Source of the DNA: Dromaius novaehollandiae
Taxonomy: Eukaryota; Chordata; Aves; Casuariiformes; Dromaiidae
Assembly: GCF_036370855.1 (NCBI RefSeq)
Contig: NC_088098.1
Coordinates: 143,736,721-143,800,720, forward strand
Direction of reading: 5' to 3'
Length of the DNA stretch: 64,000 nucleotides
Shown here: in pieces, positions 49,601 through 62,081 of the stretch
Numbering within the stretch: the stretch's first letter is position 1
Layout of the letters: every line of letters starts with the position of its first letter
The notes under the pieces: model-generated
Database searches by the model: none
Seen by the model: only the letters and a program-made list of their open reading frames with translations
Told to the model about the DNA's origin: nothing
Program-made: the position numbers and the translations under genes

Positions 49601-52600
49601 GTCCATCAGAAATATGTGTGGGGTTTTGTTGTTAGTTTGGGAATTCAGGTTTTTCAAGAGTAACAAGCGTGTTGATTGAATATCATCATTTGTCATCCTG
49701 AAAACTACAGCTAAAAGCTTTCAGTTCTCCCTACTGTTCACATCTTTGTTCCTTTCTGACACAGATCATTGTAGTAATCAATACTATATAACATTCAACA
49801 AATGCACTGGGAGAATGAAGCATACCCAAATTTCTTATTTCTTTTCAAGCCTGTTATCAAGCATCATGTATCTCTATGCTAAGGGAAAAGAGATATAATG
49901 GGGAAAAAGCAGAGGCAACAGTTACACATTTTCACATTTTTGTACTTTCCAGAGATCTTAGTACAGGGTGGAATAATATTAAGAGAATCTTCAGGAAATA
50001 AAATGCCATCTATGGCCAGTCACTATTTAAAGCTTAAGAGGAAGTAGTAAAGAGAGGTAATTGGTAATTGTCAAAAAATTACAAGACAGTTGGTATTTGC
50101 ACAAATGATCTAAGCTACTGTACCTAGCAAATATGATCATGAATCTCATGGGAGACAGTTTCTACATATCTGAAATTAGTGTGTTATGACCCACTCTCTT
50201 TATTACTTACTCAGCACCGGCCTTCTTGTTGGTCTTCTGATCACTGTAGGTTTCCTGGTAATTATGTCCTCTGTGAGACACAATGACATACTAAAAACCA
50301 ATAAAAGCTTAACATTTTTCAACTTATCAAAGAAGGTATCTGCAAATCTGGAGAGCTGCATTCAGTAAATCTTCACATACCATGTCCGAAACTACAAGTG
50401 AAGTGGTAAGTTTTCATAGCCATGATTTTTTTTGTTTTTTAACTTGTGTTTATGCCAGAAACATTGATTTGTTTAAAAAAACAAACAAAACAAAGCAGCA
50501 AACAGCATTTTCCAGTCTTGTATAAATGAAGCACATAGCATTTCCCAGTCCTGTATACATTAACTGAAGTACTAGCATCTTCATGTTCCAGTTCTCAAGA
50601 AAAAGAGGAAGGGCTTAAGATTTATTATAAGGTCTAAATGCCATAACAAAATAAAGATAACAGATTTACTTACCTGGATGATCAAGAGCATCAGCTAAAT
50701 CAAAATCACGTTGACCTAGCAGAAGGAAAAGCAAAATGTCAGTGGGCAAGTTTCCATTACCTCCAGGTCTGAGGGCTTCTGACAAAGCCAGAAAACTGGC
50801 TACAGGTGAAAATAAAATGCATCCAAAGAGGAGCAGGCCGAGAGCAAGTTGTCAGCTGTTATCCCTGCTCCACACAGTCCTAAATGAGCATACAAGATGG
50901 GGTTCATTCAATTCAAAGAGGGAATTTGTTCAAAAAACACAAAGGGAATCTGTTCTCTAATGTTACCCATATTCAGCCACTGTGTAAACATGCCTTTAAA
51001 GAACATATGTTGCCTATTACAGAGCCCAAGAACCATAACCAGAAGATCCTGAAATTCGCATTCTGCACAGTACTTACAAACCAGAATCATTAGGTGAGAA
51101 TTTTTAATATTTTTAATATCTTTCATATCTTAATATCACTCTTTGATAAAGTGTTTTTCTTAATAAGTCTTGAACACTTCACAGCAAGAAAAATGTCATT
51201 GTACAAATGAGGAAACGGAGGAACAGAAAAAGGCTATCAAAGATCCTCCAAAACAAAGGCACCCGGTGTTGTGAATCCCAAATCAGTACTCTGTTCTCTA
51301 CAGACACTGTCAATCTTAATATGATTCTCAACATTAATTATTATTCTTGAACGATAGCTCTTGTCTGTGTCAAAAAGCTCCTGGAAAGATTAATTAATGC
51401 TGATACAACACTGTGTGATCCTCAAACGAGAAGCAGCACAGGAATATAAATTAAAAACATTTTGATTCCCATGAAGATTTTCATGTAAGCTTGTGAACTT
51501 AATTATAGCTAGTGTCTGACAGAAAAGATACTACATGGCTGGAATGCTAAATAATGGCTTCTAAAACAAAGCTGTCTCTATAAAATATTATGAGAAACTC
51601 ATATTTGGAAAGAAAAAGCATATAAAAACATAATGCTTTCTGGTTAACGTTATCAGAGCAGGATTCTATCTCTTACCACTTGAGCTTGATCTTGAAACGT
51701 CACCTCTTCCTGCTAGCTCCTTTCCATGACCTGGTCACTCAGCCAACCTGGCCAAGCTCAATAAACTTTGGACTGCATCCTTAAATGAGTAATAGAAATT
51801 CTAAGACCTAGACTGGTTCTTTTTATATGAATTCATTAAATAAATAAAAATGTATTTGATGAATGGCTTCCACAGGAGCTATTCCCTGTCCAAGCTCTGG
51901 GGGCCCAGCAGCCCTCGCAGTCCCTGCCCACCCAGGCCTCCCCAACCCCAACCCCAGCCCCATCTCAGCTCAGCCCGGGGCCATCAGTCTCTGCCCAATG
52001 ACATCACAGCGGTGCTGGCTCCAGCCCCGCCATGGACCTGCCCCTGCCTGGCCACCGGTCCCCTAACCCCCACCCTGACCTGCAGGTGCCTGCCTGGCCT
52101 GGCCTCAGCCTGGCCCTTGCCTCACAGTGATACCTGAAGCCTGGGGCTGTGTCTGAATGTGGTTGCCCTCACCAGGCCTGATCCCGACCCCAGCTCACAG
52201 CCATGCTGGATCTTGGACCTGCTCCACCACCATGGACTTGCCCAATGATCTGGGCCCTCAGCTGACCCAAGGTGCTGTCCCCAGGCTTGCCATGATAATA
52301 AAAGGGTAAAATGACTCTGTTGCCATCCCTAGTACATCCTATTCTTTACACTTTATATGGTCAAATTGTGTTTTTCTGGAGCATTTCTTTACTGTCAGCA
52401 ATAGCGCATGTTAAGTTCAGCTGTCATTTGACTGTATAAACCTTTATTGGTGTCCTAAGTCTTTAAGGAGGCTGTCTTATTTAAGCCCTGCTGCAGAATG
52501 ACTTCAATAGAGCTCAAACCATTTGTCATCAAAGTGAGACATCAAAAATAATTTTGTAACACCAAAGAGCTTTTAGCCAAACCAGCTCCTTTGTTACAGG

Positions 52601-55600
52601 TTCTAACATGTAAGAACTAACGATACAAAAAGCAGCTACCTAAGTCATAATGTTATAAAGAGAACTTGAAAAATTTGTCTTGTGGATGAAGATTCTGGAA
52701 AATTTCCATGTATAAAATTTCTTTGAAATTGAGGAAAAGAAAAAAAACAGAAAGAGGAATCTAATCAAAAGAGATTATGGAATTCAAACAAGATCACACA
52801 GATGCTTCCAATTGAATGAAAGCTAAAGCAAAACAGCAGACTGAAACAGTAACTAACACCTGCCCTTGTCCTGGAAATATCTAGATTTTCATCTTCTGTG
52901 GTATGCTCTAGTATCTAAAGGGTGGAAAAAGACAAGTGGTGTTGTTTTTAGACAGCAAGGGAGAAATAGAAAAAGACTACAGAAATTTTCAGACAAAAAA
53001 GAAGGCTGAAACACCTCTGCAGGAGTGATTCAGATTGTTAGTTTTTTGTTTCTATTTTTTTCTGATAATAAATGAAGTAATAAAACCCAGCAACCAACAG
53101 AACCAACTCATTGGGAGTGAGAAAGGAATCTACATTAAAATTTCTATGACCATGTAATTATAAAACTTGACAGATGGGCAGATTGTATGTGGACATCTGT
53201 GTACCAGGGTAAATGATATTCCAATAAACCAAAGAGATTGCTTGGACTTCCATCCTGACTTCCTCAGATAATACTTTCAAATGACCTCAAGGAGTAAGGT
53301 TTTATGGAGCAGAATTTTAAATGCTCATTACCATTTCTGAGACTGCACCTAGACATTTCAAAAATCTAATTTGGATGGATAACAGATGCTTAAATAGCTG
53401 AACAGCCTAGATTTCATCCGCAAAATGGAGGGTCTAAAAACAATAACATATTAGAGACTGAGAGAGTATTTAGCTCAACAGGAACTGCAGTCACTCCAGG
53501 GAACTCTAAAGATAAATGACAACAAAATAAATTAGAAAAGCTTCTTTGCAGAACGAATAGACCAATAGAAATTCATTTTCCACATAAAAAAAAGCTTAGT
53601 ATGGCCTTTTCTTGACCAGCTTCTGTAATAGAAGTAGCTGGAAATATACAGATGAAAATGAGAATGAAAGAATTTAAGCAGGGAGAAAACAGCTTTATTC
53701 CTTTGGAATTTATTTTTCTTTTTATGTTGACAAAGTTATGAAGAGATTTAGCTATGCAGGAGGTATTATCTCAGAGTTATCACTGTTATTAGTGCTTTGG
53801 GCTAGCATGCTATTTCTTGGCATCACTTCTGGCATTTCTTCTGAGAATATCTGTTTTTTTATGTAGAAATAAAATGCTTGTAATAGTGTTTTTTTGTTGG
53901 GTGGTCCAGGATTATTCTAAACAGAGAATCTGAGAAAGTGCCTAAAAGCTCCTGCCTGACACCACAGAATAGACCTTATCTGCAAAAGAGAAAATGCTAA
54001 GCTAAGAAAGCAAGCCTTCCAGATGGATATACAGTTTGTATCTAGAAATGAGTTGTTTTAATGATGTTTATACTAGTTGTTCAAACACAATGAACTATAC
54101 TAACAGCAGGACTTCTGCCAGGCTTATTTGGGATGTAATTCCTTCATCTCCACCAACTCATGCAACTGTGCCAGGAAAAGTTTGAAGTGTAGACCAGGCC
54201 TCAGTCACTCACACAAGACTTCTCTGTAACAGCCAGACAGGGGAGAACGGACATATGAAGTACGAGCATGAAATGTGACAGGCTTTTATGAAGCTGAGCA
54301 CCAAAACACAGTAGCTTAAATTTCAGAGTTACTGCATTTATTTTTAAGGGCATGATTCTTTCAGGTAGGAAATTTGGGATCAAGTTCTACTTTCACTAAT
54401 ACCCATACTTCCTATTAACTTTTTTAGTGTAATGTACTAGACTAGCATATAGTTCATTTGCTGTAATGTAGAGATTGCTAGGATTGCTCTTTGTCACAGA
54501 AACACTGAACCAGCTGTTAAAAAGTTCCGTTGAATATAACACGCACCCTGCTAAGGTAGCATGGAGCTCAGGCCACCCTTACCCTGCCAAGGCAGTCACC
54601 TGCAAAGTTGTGCCCTCAGGTGCATGCACATGTAATCTTCACAAACTTTTGTTCATATCAGTTGCTTGAAAGTGTGACCCAAACATCCAGTCTACAAAAT
54701 ATACACAACAACAGCTTTTGCATATGGTTGAATTTGTCACCTAAATATTAAGAGGATCCACCACCCTTTAACTATGCAACTGAATGATCACATGAGGGTC
54801 AGGTCCCACAGCTTTTCAGGAGGATTTGTAAGGAACAAGACTAGACTCTGCAAATGGATGTTCCCTGTTAGAAAAAGCTTCACAGAAGCCTGATGGCTGA
54901 TACTCAGGGACTGTCCCCATTAGCCATCAGTGAAACTAGTAACACAAGAGCCTTTGAAAACTACTACAATTAGTCACCCTATTTATTAACTGGTCAGAAC
55001 ACCTAATATTCAAAAGAGCATACGTAGCAGCTTCGTATCATGGAGATGTGAGTGCTATAGCTCAAGAGGCTTAGACAATACTAGCAGTCTTTCTATAGTA
55101 AACATTTTGCCTAAAAGACTAAAATACTTATATTAAACCAAGAGCTGATGGATCTCACTCTACTTTCCACATTGCCATTTAATGAAACACTAAGTTTGGG
55201 ACTGTTCTGATCCCTTTTTCAACAGTTTATAAATTTCAGCAAGGGCTCCCAGGGCCCGCATTGACTTTCTATCTACTTGATTGCTTTTTAAAAGAGTATT
55301 TTTTTTCTATAAGCAGATGACAGTCACAGTTGCTCTTACAAAAATACAAGGAGCTTTTTCTGAGAGCTAACTTCCACATTTGTCTTGGATATGTTCAGTC
55401 TACTTAGGATGAGCAGATTTTATTGTCACTTACTGTATCTATCATTATGATTGCAGTCAGAATTTTTCTGACAAAAGACTACTATGGAATTCCTTCGCAA
55501 TTTTTTAATCTCACTAAGTAGACCCATTCCTCCACTGGATCCACACGGACAAAGCTTGTGGCCATTAAAATGACCCACATTTAAATGAGACAGCATAAAT

Positions 55601-58600
55601 ATTACTAAATGAGAGTCAGGCTATAGGGCATATTAAATGAACAACTCAGGCATTTAATATGCATAGTCAAGTATTAAAAAATGAAGCTAAGATACATAAG
55701 AAAATGTGTGTTTATAGGTATATATATACACACATGTATACATGTAGATATGTTTGTAATGGACATATATCTGAAGTATATAAATGCATATGTGTGTGTT
55801 AGATAAATTTTGTTCTTTTGCCATTAATATGATTAAATTAATGGGCTTTGAGTGTATTCATAGTAGTTGAATGACTGGGATGAGAGTGCCTGTGTTATAA
55901 ATAAATTGGAAATCAAATAACTTTGAGATGGGGGCATAATTAAATAAGAATTTTTTGCTCCTGTGAATACAACGAGCCTAAAAGATTATGAAGCTGGCAG
56001 AGACAGAAGAATAAATTAGTGACTCACAAATGAGAATAAAAAATTTCAAAAAAGGAACAATATGTTACCCGAATCGCTCATGGAATTTCTCTTATTTTCT
56101 TTTTAGCTGAAGCAGTAAGATAAGTTATTCTTTGTACAGCTCACTTCTGTATATTATGCAGTCATGATGCATATTTTCCCTAGATTGAGGGAATAGCATA
56201 TATTCTCCCAGGTATATGATTCAGAACATATCTGTTTACTGGCTCAACTTTATTCAGGAAGTGATTGTATTTGTTTAAACGAAATTACTCATATAAGAAA
56301 AGCTGTGGGTAACCCTAAAGGTTTACGCCACAGAGTGGACACTTTGGACAAAATCTCAATGAGCGGGTACTATTTCTTTGATGTAACACTGTCATGATCC
56401 ACACTTCCTGTTGAGGTTACTTCAGCTTTTATTTCCATTGTGCCCTTTGCGTTCCGTAAACAATGATCGACATTACAGCCCCTTGATGTAGTGTTGGAAA
56501 ATGAGTGTGCTTTAAAATCTATAATTAAGATCTAAGTTCCAGTCCATAGACCACAGCACATGGACTTGATTATTGGCTTTGTCCTTTTGCTAAGCCACTT
56601 CTGTTTATGTTTTGAATTCGGGGAAATGAAAAAGTCTCTCTCATGTATTCATAATGAAACACTTATTTAAAAATTATCTGCAAATAAGGTGTATTAATAA
56701 AAGAAGAGCAGAAATATTGCTTTAGGTCTATTTAGATGTTCTCATCAAACATTAAAGAAAATATCTTCTATTTTTATGGTGCTTGTTTTGCTGTGGACAA
56801 ATAACAGCTGTTCAAAGGTAGCTACTGTTCTTTATGGTGTGATATGCCTTGCATGCCTAATATAAAACATATATAATTTTCTACATTTTGCTTCAAAGTG
56901 AATGCTGAAGAAGCTGGCATGTCCCGTAAAATTACAGGCAGAACAAAGGAGTTGTGTTCTTTAATCATGTACTACCATATGTCTATGCATCTGTCTGTGA
57001 AGTGGAAGACTGAAGCTAAGTTTTTCACCTTTGTGTCACAAGGAAATGGAGCTTATGCCACGGCATGGATGGGTCAGGCATCACTGGTGTCTGTCCACGC
57101 ATCAATCCCAAAGCTCCACAGAGGCTCGGGAAGCTGTCAGCCCATTTCAGCCATTTGGTCTGAGGGTATGAGGATTAATCACAGTTACGTTACATGAAAG
57201 CTGTACAAATAGACCCAAAAGAGAGACCTATGTTAGTGTTCCTACTGAAAGATGATAGTGTGGCACAAAAAAGAGTTGTGTTTGGCTCACTGAATGACCA
57301 GTTACTGCATAAGTACTAGCTGACTAACCCACACTTTCCCAAGCTGGTACTTTAGGGACATGAGAGGGAGCTGAAGATAATGCGGTGAGGTCAAGGAGAT
57401 GCCAGGCTTCATTTCTGTTGCTCACAGAGGGACTTTTAATGTAGCCATCTTCACCCTGAATACAATGGTAAAATACATGCATTATCTTTAGTTCTTCAAC
57501 AGGCAGGATGGGTAGTATAAACCTCATTGATGCTGTTCTGTAACTAACATCAAGTTAAATTTGTATCTCAAATTCCATTGTACAGCTACTCTTGTGCCCC
57601 CTGAAGTCCCAACAGTCCATCTGCGTAACAACTTATATTGGTTCCAAAGGGGTTAATAGTACTGCTAAGTCTGAGTGGATGATCAGGGTGTTTTATACAC
57701 TTTCTTTGCCTGCATGTTCAAGATGCAAGATGGCAAAGAGGTGAGGCCTGCATCCTCTTCTCTATTTCATACCATTAAAAATACTCTTTCTATATAATGC
57801 TGGAAAGAGTTGCTTGATGCCAGCAAGCAGGTCTGCTGAGCAACAAAGTCTCTGTTGAGGTTCATGAGCAGCCTCTCATTTGGACTAAACAAGAAAAGCA
57901 ATTGGAGTCCCTTTAAAGAGCAGAAAAATCAGAAGCGTCTGCATACATACTGGAATGCACAGAGAAGCTTCCATTAATAACCGTAGGCAAATGGGAATGG
58001 ATAACTAGTTGGTCTCCATACTCCAAAAGCAGGAGAATTGGAAGAGGATCTGGCAGCATCATCTTCAGAGGGAACAGAAATCAAGATTCCTTGCATACAG
58101 AATGATCTGTAAATCTGGGCAGGATTTCTGAACGGAGCCAGCTTTCTTTTTGTTACCATTATGCTGAGGAAACAAAATTGCCTGTATAGTTTTTGTGAAT
58201 AGAAATATCTGTCTCATATCTCAATTTCTGCTCATTGCAGATGATAACCTGCAGTTTTGATACAATACAGATTGTGATCTGGGAAGTTTTATTGCTATTA
58301 ACTCATGACTGTTCCCTGTGTGGAGTGTGTGCCTAGTTCCTCCACCACTGATGTCATAAGATCTGGCACATAAGGAGGGACTTTCCTTTATATGGTCTGA
58401 TAATATTAGTGCCTACTCTGGCCTTTGCTTTCATTTATTCTGGAGCATGGTTACCTTCTGAAAATATGTTACTATGATTTAGCTTCTTGAGTAAATTCAA
58501 GAAAGCAGTGATTACAGGCAAAGCTTATACAGTGAAGTTGGGGTGTTACACTTCCATAACCCATTCAATACCTTTCTTCAATTGGGGTGTCTTCTTTGGC

Positions 58601-61600
58601 TTCACAAGAAAAAGATACTGCATGGGAATCCAATACTGGCTCATTATAAATACAGATCAGATATTAGCCATTATTTTCCATTAACATTCAGAGAGTTCAG
58701 CCCCCCTGTGTAGAAGTAGGAAGACTGTCATAGTTAAACAAGGTGATCAAAACAATCTGAATCCCTCTGCCACAGAGAGGCATCCTTTTACTATTTTTTA
58801 ATCTTAAAATAATTATGACATTTATTTATCTATTTATTACCCTCAGTGGGATGGAAAGGGATTAACAATCCCTGATGCGAATCAGGGAAAGATGCAAATG
58901 GAAAACAGGTAGTTTGGGCACTGCTATCAGGCTTGCAAAGTGGTAAATAAAGTCTGAAAAGTGAACCGGAGAAGCTGAGTAAACACGCTGGCTCTTCCCG
59001 AGCTCTGATGTTGCAACAGCTCTGCTGTTATTAGTGTTTCAACTAGTTCAGGTATGTCTATCAAACTGCAGTCACACCTTTGGATGACAGTAGTCACATG
59101 CCTACAGATGATAGCAGCTCTGGTATTGGGAGTGAAAGAGTTTTGGGCCCCAGCAACAAGAGGACTCATTGTTAGGTATATCCTTGCTGATACCACAAGT
59201 GCTTCAGCACATACACAGGGACCTCACACAGAGTGACAGGGAGGATTGGAGCTTGACGAAATCAAAATAGGACTGTGTTTTTTATCTCTCCCTTTCTGTC
59301 TTTTATTCCCAGTGAAAACTATGTTTTTCATAAAACTAAATCACATACTTTCTCAAATACAAACAGGTCTGTAATTTTCTCCCCTTAAAGTTCCTAGATA
59401 ATTATCTGAAAATACAATTACTTCCAGTCAAAATCTTTATAAGCCTTAGCTGACAGTGGTCCATGGTTTACTGGCTAACAAGAAATGCTTTAGCTGAATA
59501 GCATATAATATGTGATGGAGTAAATTTAATGTAATATCATCAACAGTTGCACTGTCTTTGTTACTGACTAAACGTGATCTATTAGCTGGCCTTCAAGAAC
59601 ATGGATACATAGTTTATGTCTATATTGGGAATTTGGGGAGCATTTCTGAGCAGTCAGGTCTGGGTGAGAGTCATACCTGCTTGCCAGCTCTGTATAGGAG
59701 AGACCTCAGTTTGCACTACTTCCCCACTACACATACACACACAGTGAAAACAGTTGTGTGGCCCAAATGTGACATTCAACATGTTTCAGACAGCTGTGTG
59801 ATCTTGATTACTGGGGGAATAGGACCTCACACACCTGACCGTCACAGCACACCCGAAGTAGGAACTGTAGACATAGCTAAAGCTGAATTGCTCCAGGTCA
59901 GGTGAGCTGCAGTACATTGACCTTTGGCATTAGGATGGACTTCAGTGAAAGATGTTTCCATGAAGTTGTTTTACCTTCCATTTGATTTGGGCTAAGAGTC
60001 ACTCAGGCAATCAGTTGTTGCAGCTCAGATTATGAGGTAATTCATGTAACCTGCCTAAGCTTGAAAATAATAAAACCCACAAGATCATAAATAAAAGTAC
60101 AGAAGACTGCAATAAGCATGTAAGTTTCTGAACTACATCAGGTCTCACTGTTCTTGTGCCGTGTAGTACCTGGTTATGTCACCGTTCTGTTGAGAAGAGC
60201 CCATCAAGTTAGTCTAGCCAACTAAGTGAAGATACCTTGATAAAAAGGAAACTCAAGATTGTAAGGGAACTGATATTATCTGGCCTGGCTGTGGTGATAC
60301 AGACATTTCTAAGAGTTATCACAGATGGTTACAGCTTAGATCAGAATTAAGGCTGCATATTAAAAGGTGAACTATGTCACAGACATTCCGATCATAAGGA
60401 CTTAGACCAGCCCTGCATCAGTGTCCTTAAGCCTTTCCCATATCACCTCTTGTATAGGAGTGAGAGGTGGTTCCTATGAATGTCTTTTACATGGTAACGT
60501 GGTAAAATAACATGGTAAATACTTTGATGGTAAAATTCAGTGGCTGTTGCCTTAGACTAAAAATAATTCATTTTGCTTTTCTAAAATGGATGAAATAGTT
60601 TCTGCAGTCTTAAGACTGTGCCCAAACCCAACAGTAGCATTCAGCAATGACTTGCTCCCCAAAGCAGGGCTTGAACTGGCTCTAAGTTAGCACATCTGTA
60701 AAGCAAGAACAGTTAAGTTGACTAGTCTTGTAATTAAAGTGATACAGCATATGAAAATTGGCTTGCCCACGCTCAGATTATTTGAATAGAAATATTCAGC
60801 ATAAGAGACTTCTCCAAAACAAGAAAGTCTGCATGCCAGTAATGAGAGACAGTGTGAATCATCGCTGTTCAAAACATAATGTGATACCTGCCATCACTGT
60901 TCTATTGCTCTGTTGTTTCTACGCCATGTTGCTTGCTAAAGACCTCCAAATAATTCCTCATTTTTTTTGTATGAAATTATGGTAAGAGTTAAGGGCAAGC
61001 TTTTTTCACTGCCCATCACTGCAAGATCTCCTGAGGACTCCATTTAAAGTGGGGGGAGGATGGGGGAGGAAAAGCCGCAGCAGCTATTTTGGAACTAGTG
61101 GTTAATGATTGATTTCTTCCTATAGTCAATCACAATTCTAAAATTATTGGCAGTAATCATCACGTACAAAAAACAAAAGGTTACAAGTCCACAATATAGC
61201 ACATTCAGATGAGGACTGTTCTATTTGCTTTGATATCAATAAAAGTTTTACAGAATGTTTTGCTGAAAGTAAATTACTCTGGAATTTAGACCAAAAGTTC
61301 AATGCAAAAGGACTACATTTTCCCCAACTGCTCTTCATTTTTCAAAAAATATGTACAAAATGCATTCAGTTCTGCATTAATCCTACATACAAAAAAGAAA
61401 AAAAAAATTCTGCCTGTGTATGGGTTTTACATATTCAGGAATATAGCTGTTCAGGTTAATAAATCAGCCCCAATATTAAAACATAAGTGTCTTTAAAGTG
61501 CATGAGCAATTGTTTTTACAATATAATTAATACATCTCAAAATACGAATGAGCAAGAAAAGCTCTTAGAACATGAAGTAAGCATTTCACTAAATATCTCT

Positions 61601-62081
61601 TGGGAAACTAGAAATCCCCCTGGAAGTTCTCATTTTAAATCTTCCATAAAAAACTATTTATACTCAAGTCCAAGCTTGTAAATGATTTTAGGGGAGCAAG
61701 AGAAAAGAGAAAATGAGAAACAAAAATAAACAATTTCCAGTTAACATGGCAAGTATAACTTAACTCAGTCACACCATCTAATTAATTTTTCAGTTTCCCT
61801 TTTGGCTATTATGAGTGATCATCCAAAAGATACGTATCTTTTCATAAATAGAAACTGCGACAGTATTCCCATGAAACAGTAGCAACAACAAAAAAACCAG
61901 CAATATTTCTAAATAAACAAGCATGGTTTTGAGGGGTTGGGGTTTTTGCTGATTTTTTTTTTTCATTTTTAATAATCACACCCTAGAAATAAATCTTAAG
62001 ACAATGTAAATCTCACTTACCCCTTACATGGACTAGAAGAAAACCAAGGCACAAAAGAAGGATAGTTCGTAATCTCCCCAT
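40657..62081 (-). CDS. XG: XG / CD99-family membrane glycoprotein (7 coding exons, 126 aa)
   Basis: This is a small type I membrane protein of the XG/CD99/CD99L2 family, likely at the cell surface; human XG carries the Xg(a) blood group antigen. Exons are 62021-62081, 50674-50715, 46306-46341, 43694-43759, 41897-41935, 41491-41610 and 40657-40673, joining to 381 nt. In order they encode a signal peptide (1-20), the family signature GQRDFDLADALDHP (21-34), a second acidic motif DNDLHLGDALGG (35-46), a Pro-rich stretch (PRKPLYPPLPPRPG, 50-63), a His/Gly spacer, a membrane span with GLIAGVTSPIISAF and VVGSIAAY (about 85-108) and a basic tail NKKLCFKPRG. Every internal junction is phase 1. It is shorter than human XG (180 aa), so Pro-rich exons may be missing or unseen. 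The symbol rests on the DFDLADAL signature and on lying directly upstream of GYG2, as in human. Confidence 0.88.
40674..41490 (-). other. XG: XG intron 6, 0.8 kb, with GC-rich insert
   Basis: The intron contains a GC-rich, Pro/Gly-codon-like block at about 40970-41245 including a C9 run near 41086. The rest is AT-rich. Confidence 0.65.
41491..41610 (-). CDS. XG: XG coding exon 6 (transmembrane segment)
   Basis: The 120-nt phase 1-1 exon lies between the acceptor ttttctacag and the donor GTAAGAAC. It encodes DSGLIAGVTSPIISAFVILV, then VGSIAAYSAYKNKKLCFKPR. The GxTSP..S..... small-residue helix and the KKLCFK stop-transfer anchor are shared by CD99, CD99L2 and XG. Confidence 0.93.
41897..41935 (-). 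CDS. XG: XG coding exon 5 (His/Gly-rich spacer)
   Basis: The 39-nt phase 1-1 exon follows the acceptor ctctattccag. It encodes GEDEHHFNHGGNT, comparable with the GGDHH..YGN segment of human XG. The donor GTATAG is weak, so skipping is plausible. Confidence 0.72.
41936..43693 (-). other. XG: XG intron 4, 1.8 kb
   Basis: Consensus ends; nothing is recognised. Open frames on both strands near 42820-43190 lack motifs and overlap each other. Confidence 0.7.
43694..43759 (-). CDS. XG: XG coding exon 4 (proline-rich)
   Basis: The 66-nt phase 1-1 exon lies between the acceptor tactaatag and the donor GTAAGAA. It encodes GDIPRKPLYPPLPPRPGSHS and DS, matching the Pro/Arg/Tyr-rich ectodomain repeats of XG. 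Confidence 0.87.
43760..46305 (-). other. XG: XG intron 3, 2.5 kb
   Basis: AT-rich with no recognised element. Confidence 0.7.
46306..46341 (-). CDS. XG: XG coding exon 3 (second acidic DAL motif)
   Basis: The 36-nt phase 1-1 exon lies between the acceptor attttcatttttag and the donor GTGAGTA. It encodes DNDLHLGDALGG plus a split Gly. It resembles exon 2 and the second DFDLGDA motif of CD99, which suggests an exon duplication. Confidence 0.82.
46342..50673 (-). other. XG: XG intron 2, 4.3 kb
   Basis: AT-rich with no recognised repeat family. No additional phase 1-1 exon with Pro-rich or acidic content was spotted, but a 30-60 nt exon could be missed by eye. Confidence 0.6.
50674..50715 (-). 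CDS. XG: XG coding exon 2 (DFDLADAL signature)
   Basis: The 42-nt phase 1-1 exon lies between the acceptor ccttctgctag and the donor GTAAGTAA. It encodes GQRDFDLADALDHP, virtually the mature N-terminus of mammalian XG. Confidence 0.93.
51876..52300. repeat. GC-rich, proline-codon-like low-complexity block
   Basis: About 400 bp is very rich in CCC/CCA/CTG, with AACCCCAACCCCAGCCCC-like near-tandem units and repeated CCTGCCTGGCC. It sits abruptly in AT-rich intron and ends before a run containing AATAAAAGGGTAAAATG. Plus-strand frames here are Pro/Ala-rich because of composition. It may be a decayed GC-rich minisatellite or an insert. Confidence 0.55.
55718..55800. repeat. AT/CA-rich microsatellite patch
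   Basis: Alternating TATATATACACACA, ATGTATACATGT (self-complementary) and a TGTGTGTGTT tail lie within about 80 bp. Simple-sequence DNA without coding content. Confidence 0.7.
62021..62081 (-). CDS. XG: XG coding exon 1 (signal peptide)
   Basis: The ATG is in a strong Kozak context (ACCATGG). The exon encodes MGRLRTILLL, a hydrophobic core CLGFLLVHV and Arg, then one base of a Gly codon before the donor GTAAGTGAG. This is a typical cleavable signal sequence ending at the conserved ..R-G-Q-R boundary of human XG. Confidence 0.88.

Larger units (their letters stand above)
50716..62020 (-). other. XG: XG intron 1, 11.3 kb
   Basis: The largest intron of the window. It contains a GC-rich low-complexity block (about 51876-52300) and AT/CA microsatellite patches near 55720-55800. 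Frames such as 56898-57197 and 59558-59905 on the plus strand have no recognisable motif. Confidence 0.65.

Noticed and set aside
51850-52137. Proline-rich plus-strand frames that could suggest an XG-like Pro-rich exon
   Set aside because: XG is on the opposite strand, and the frame follows from the C-rich low-complexity block. There are no phase 1-1 boundaries.
56898-57197. 99-codon plus-strand frame
   Set aside because: There is no domain and no supporting splice or promoter signal; treated as chance.
59558-59905. 115-codon plus-strand frame in XG intron 1
   Set aside because: The amino-acid composition looks random, there is no family motif and no convincing exon boundaries.
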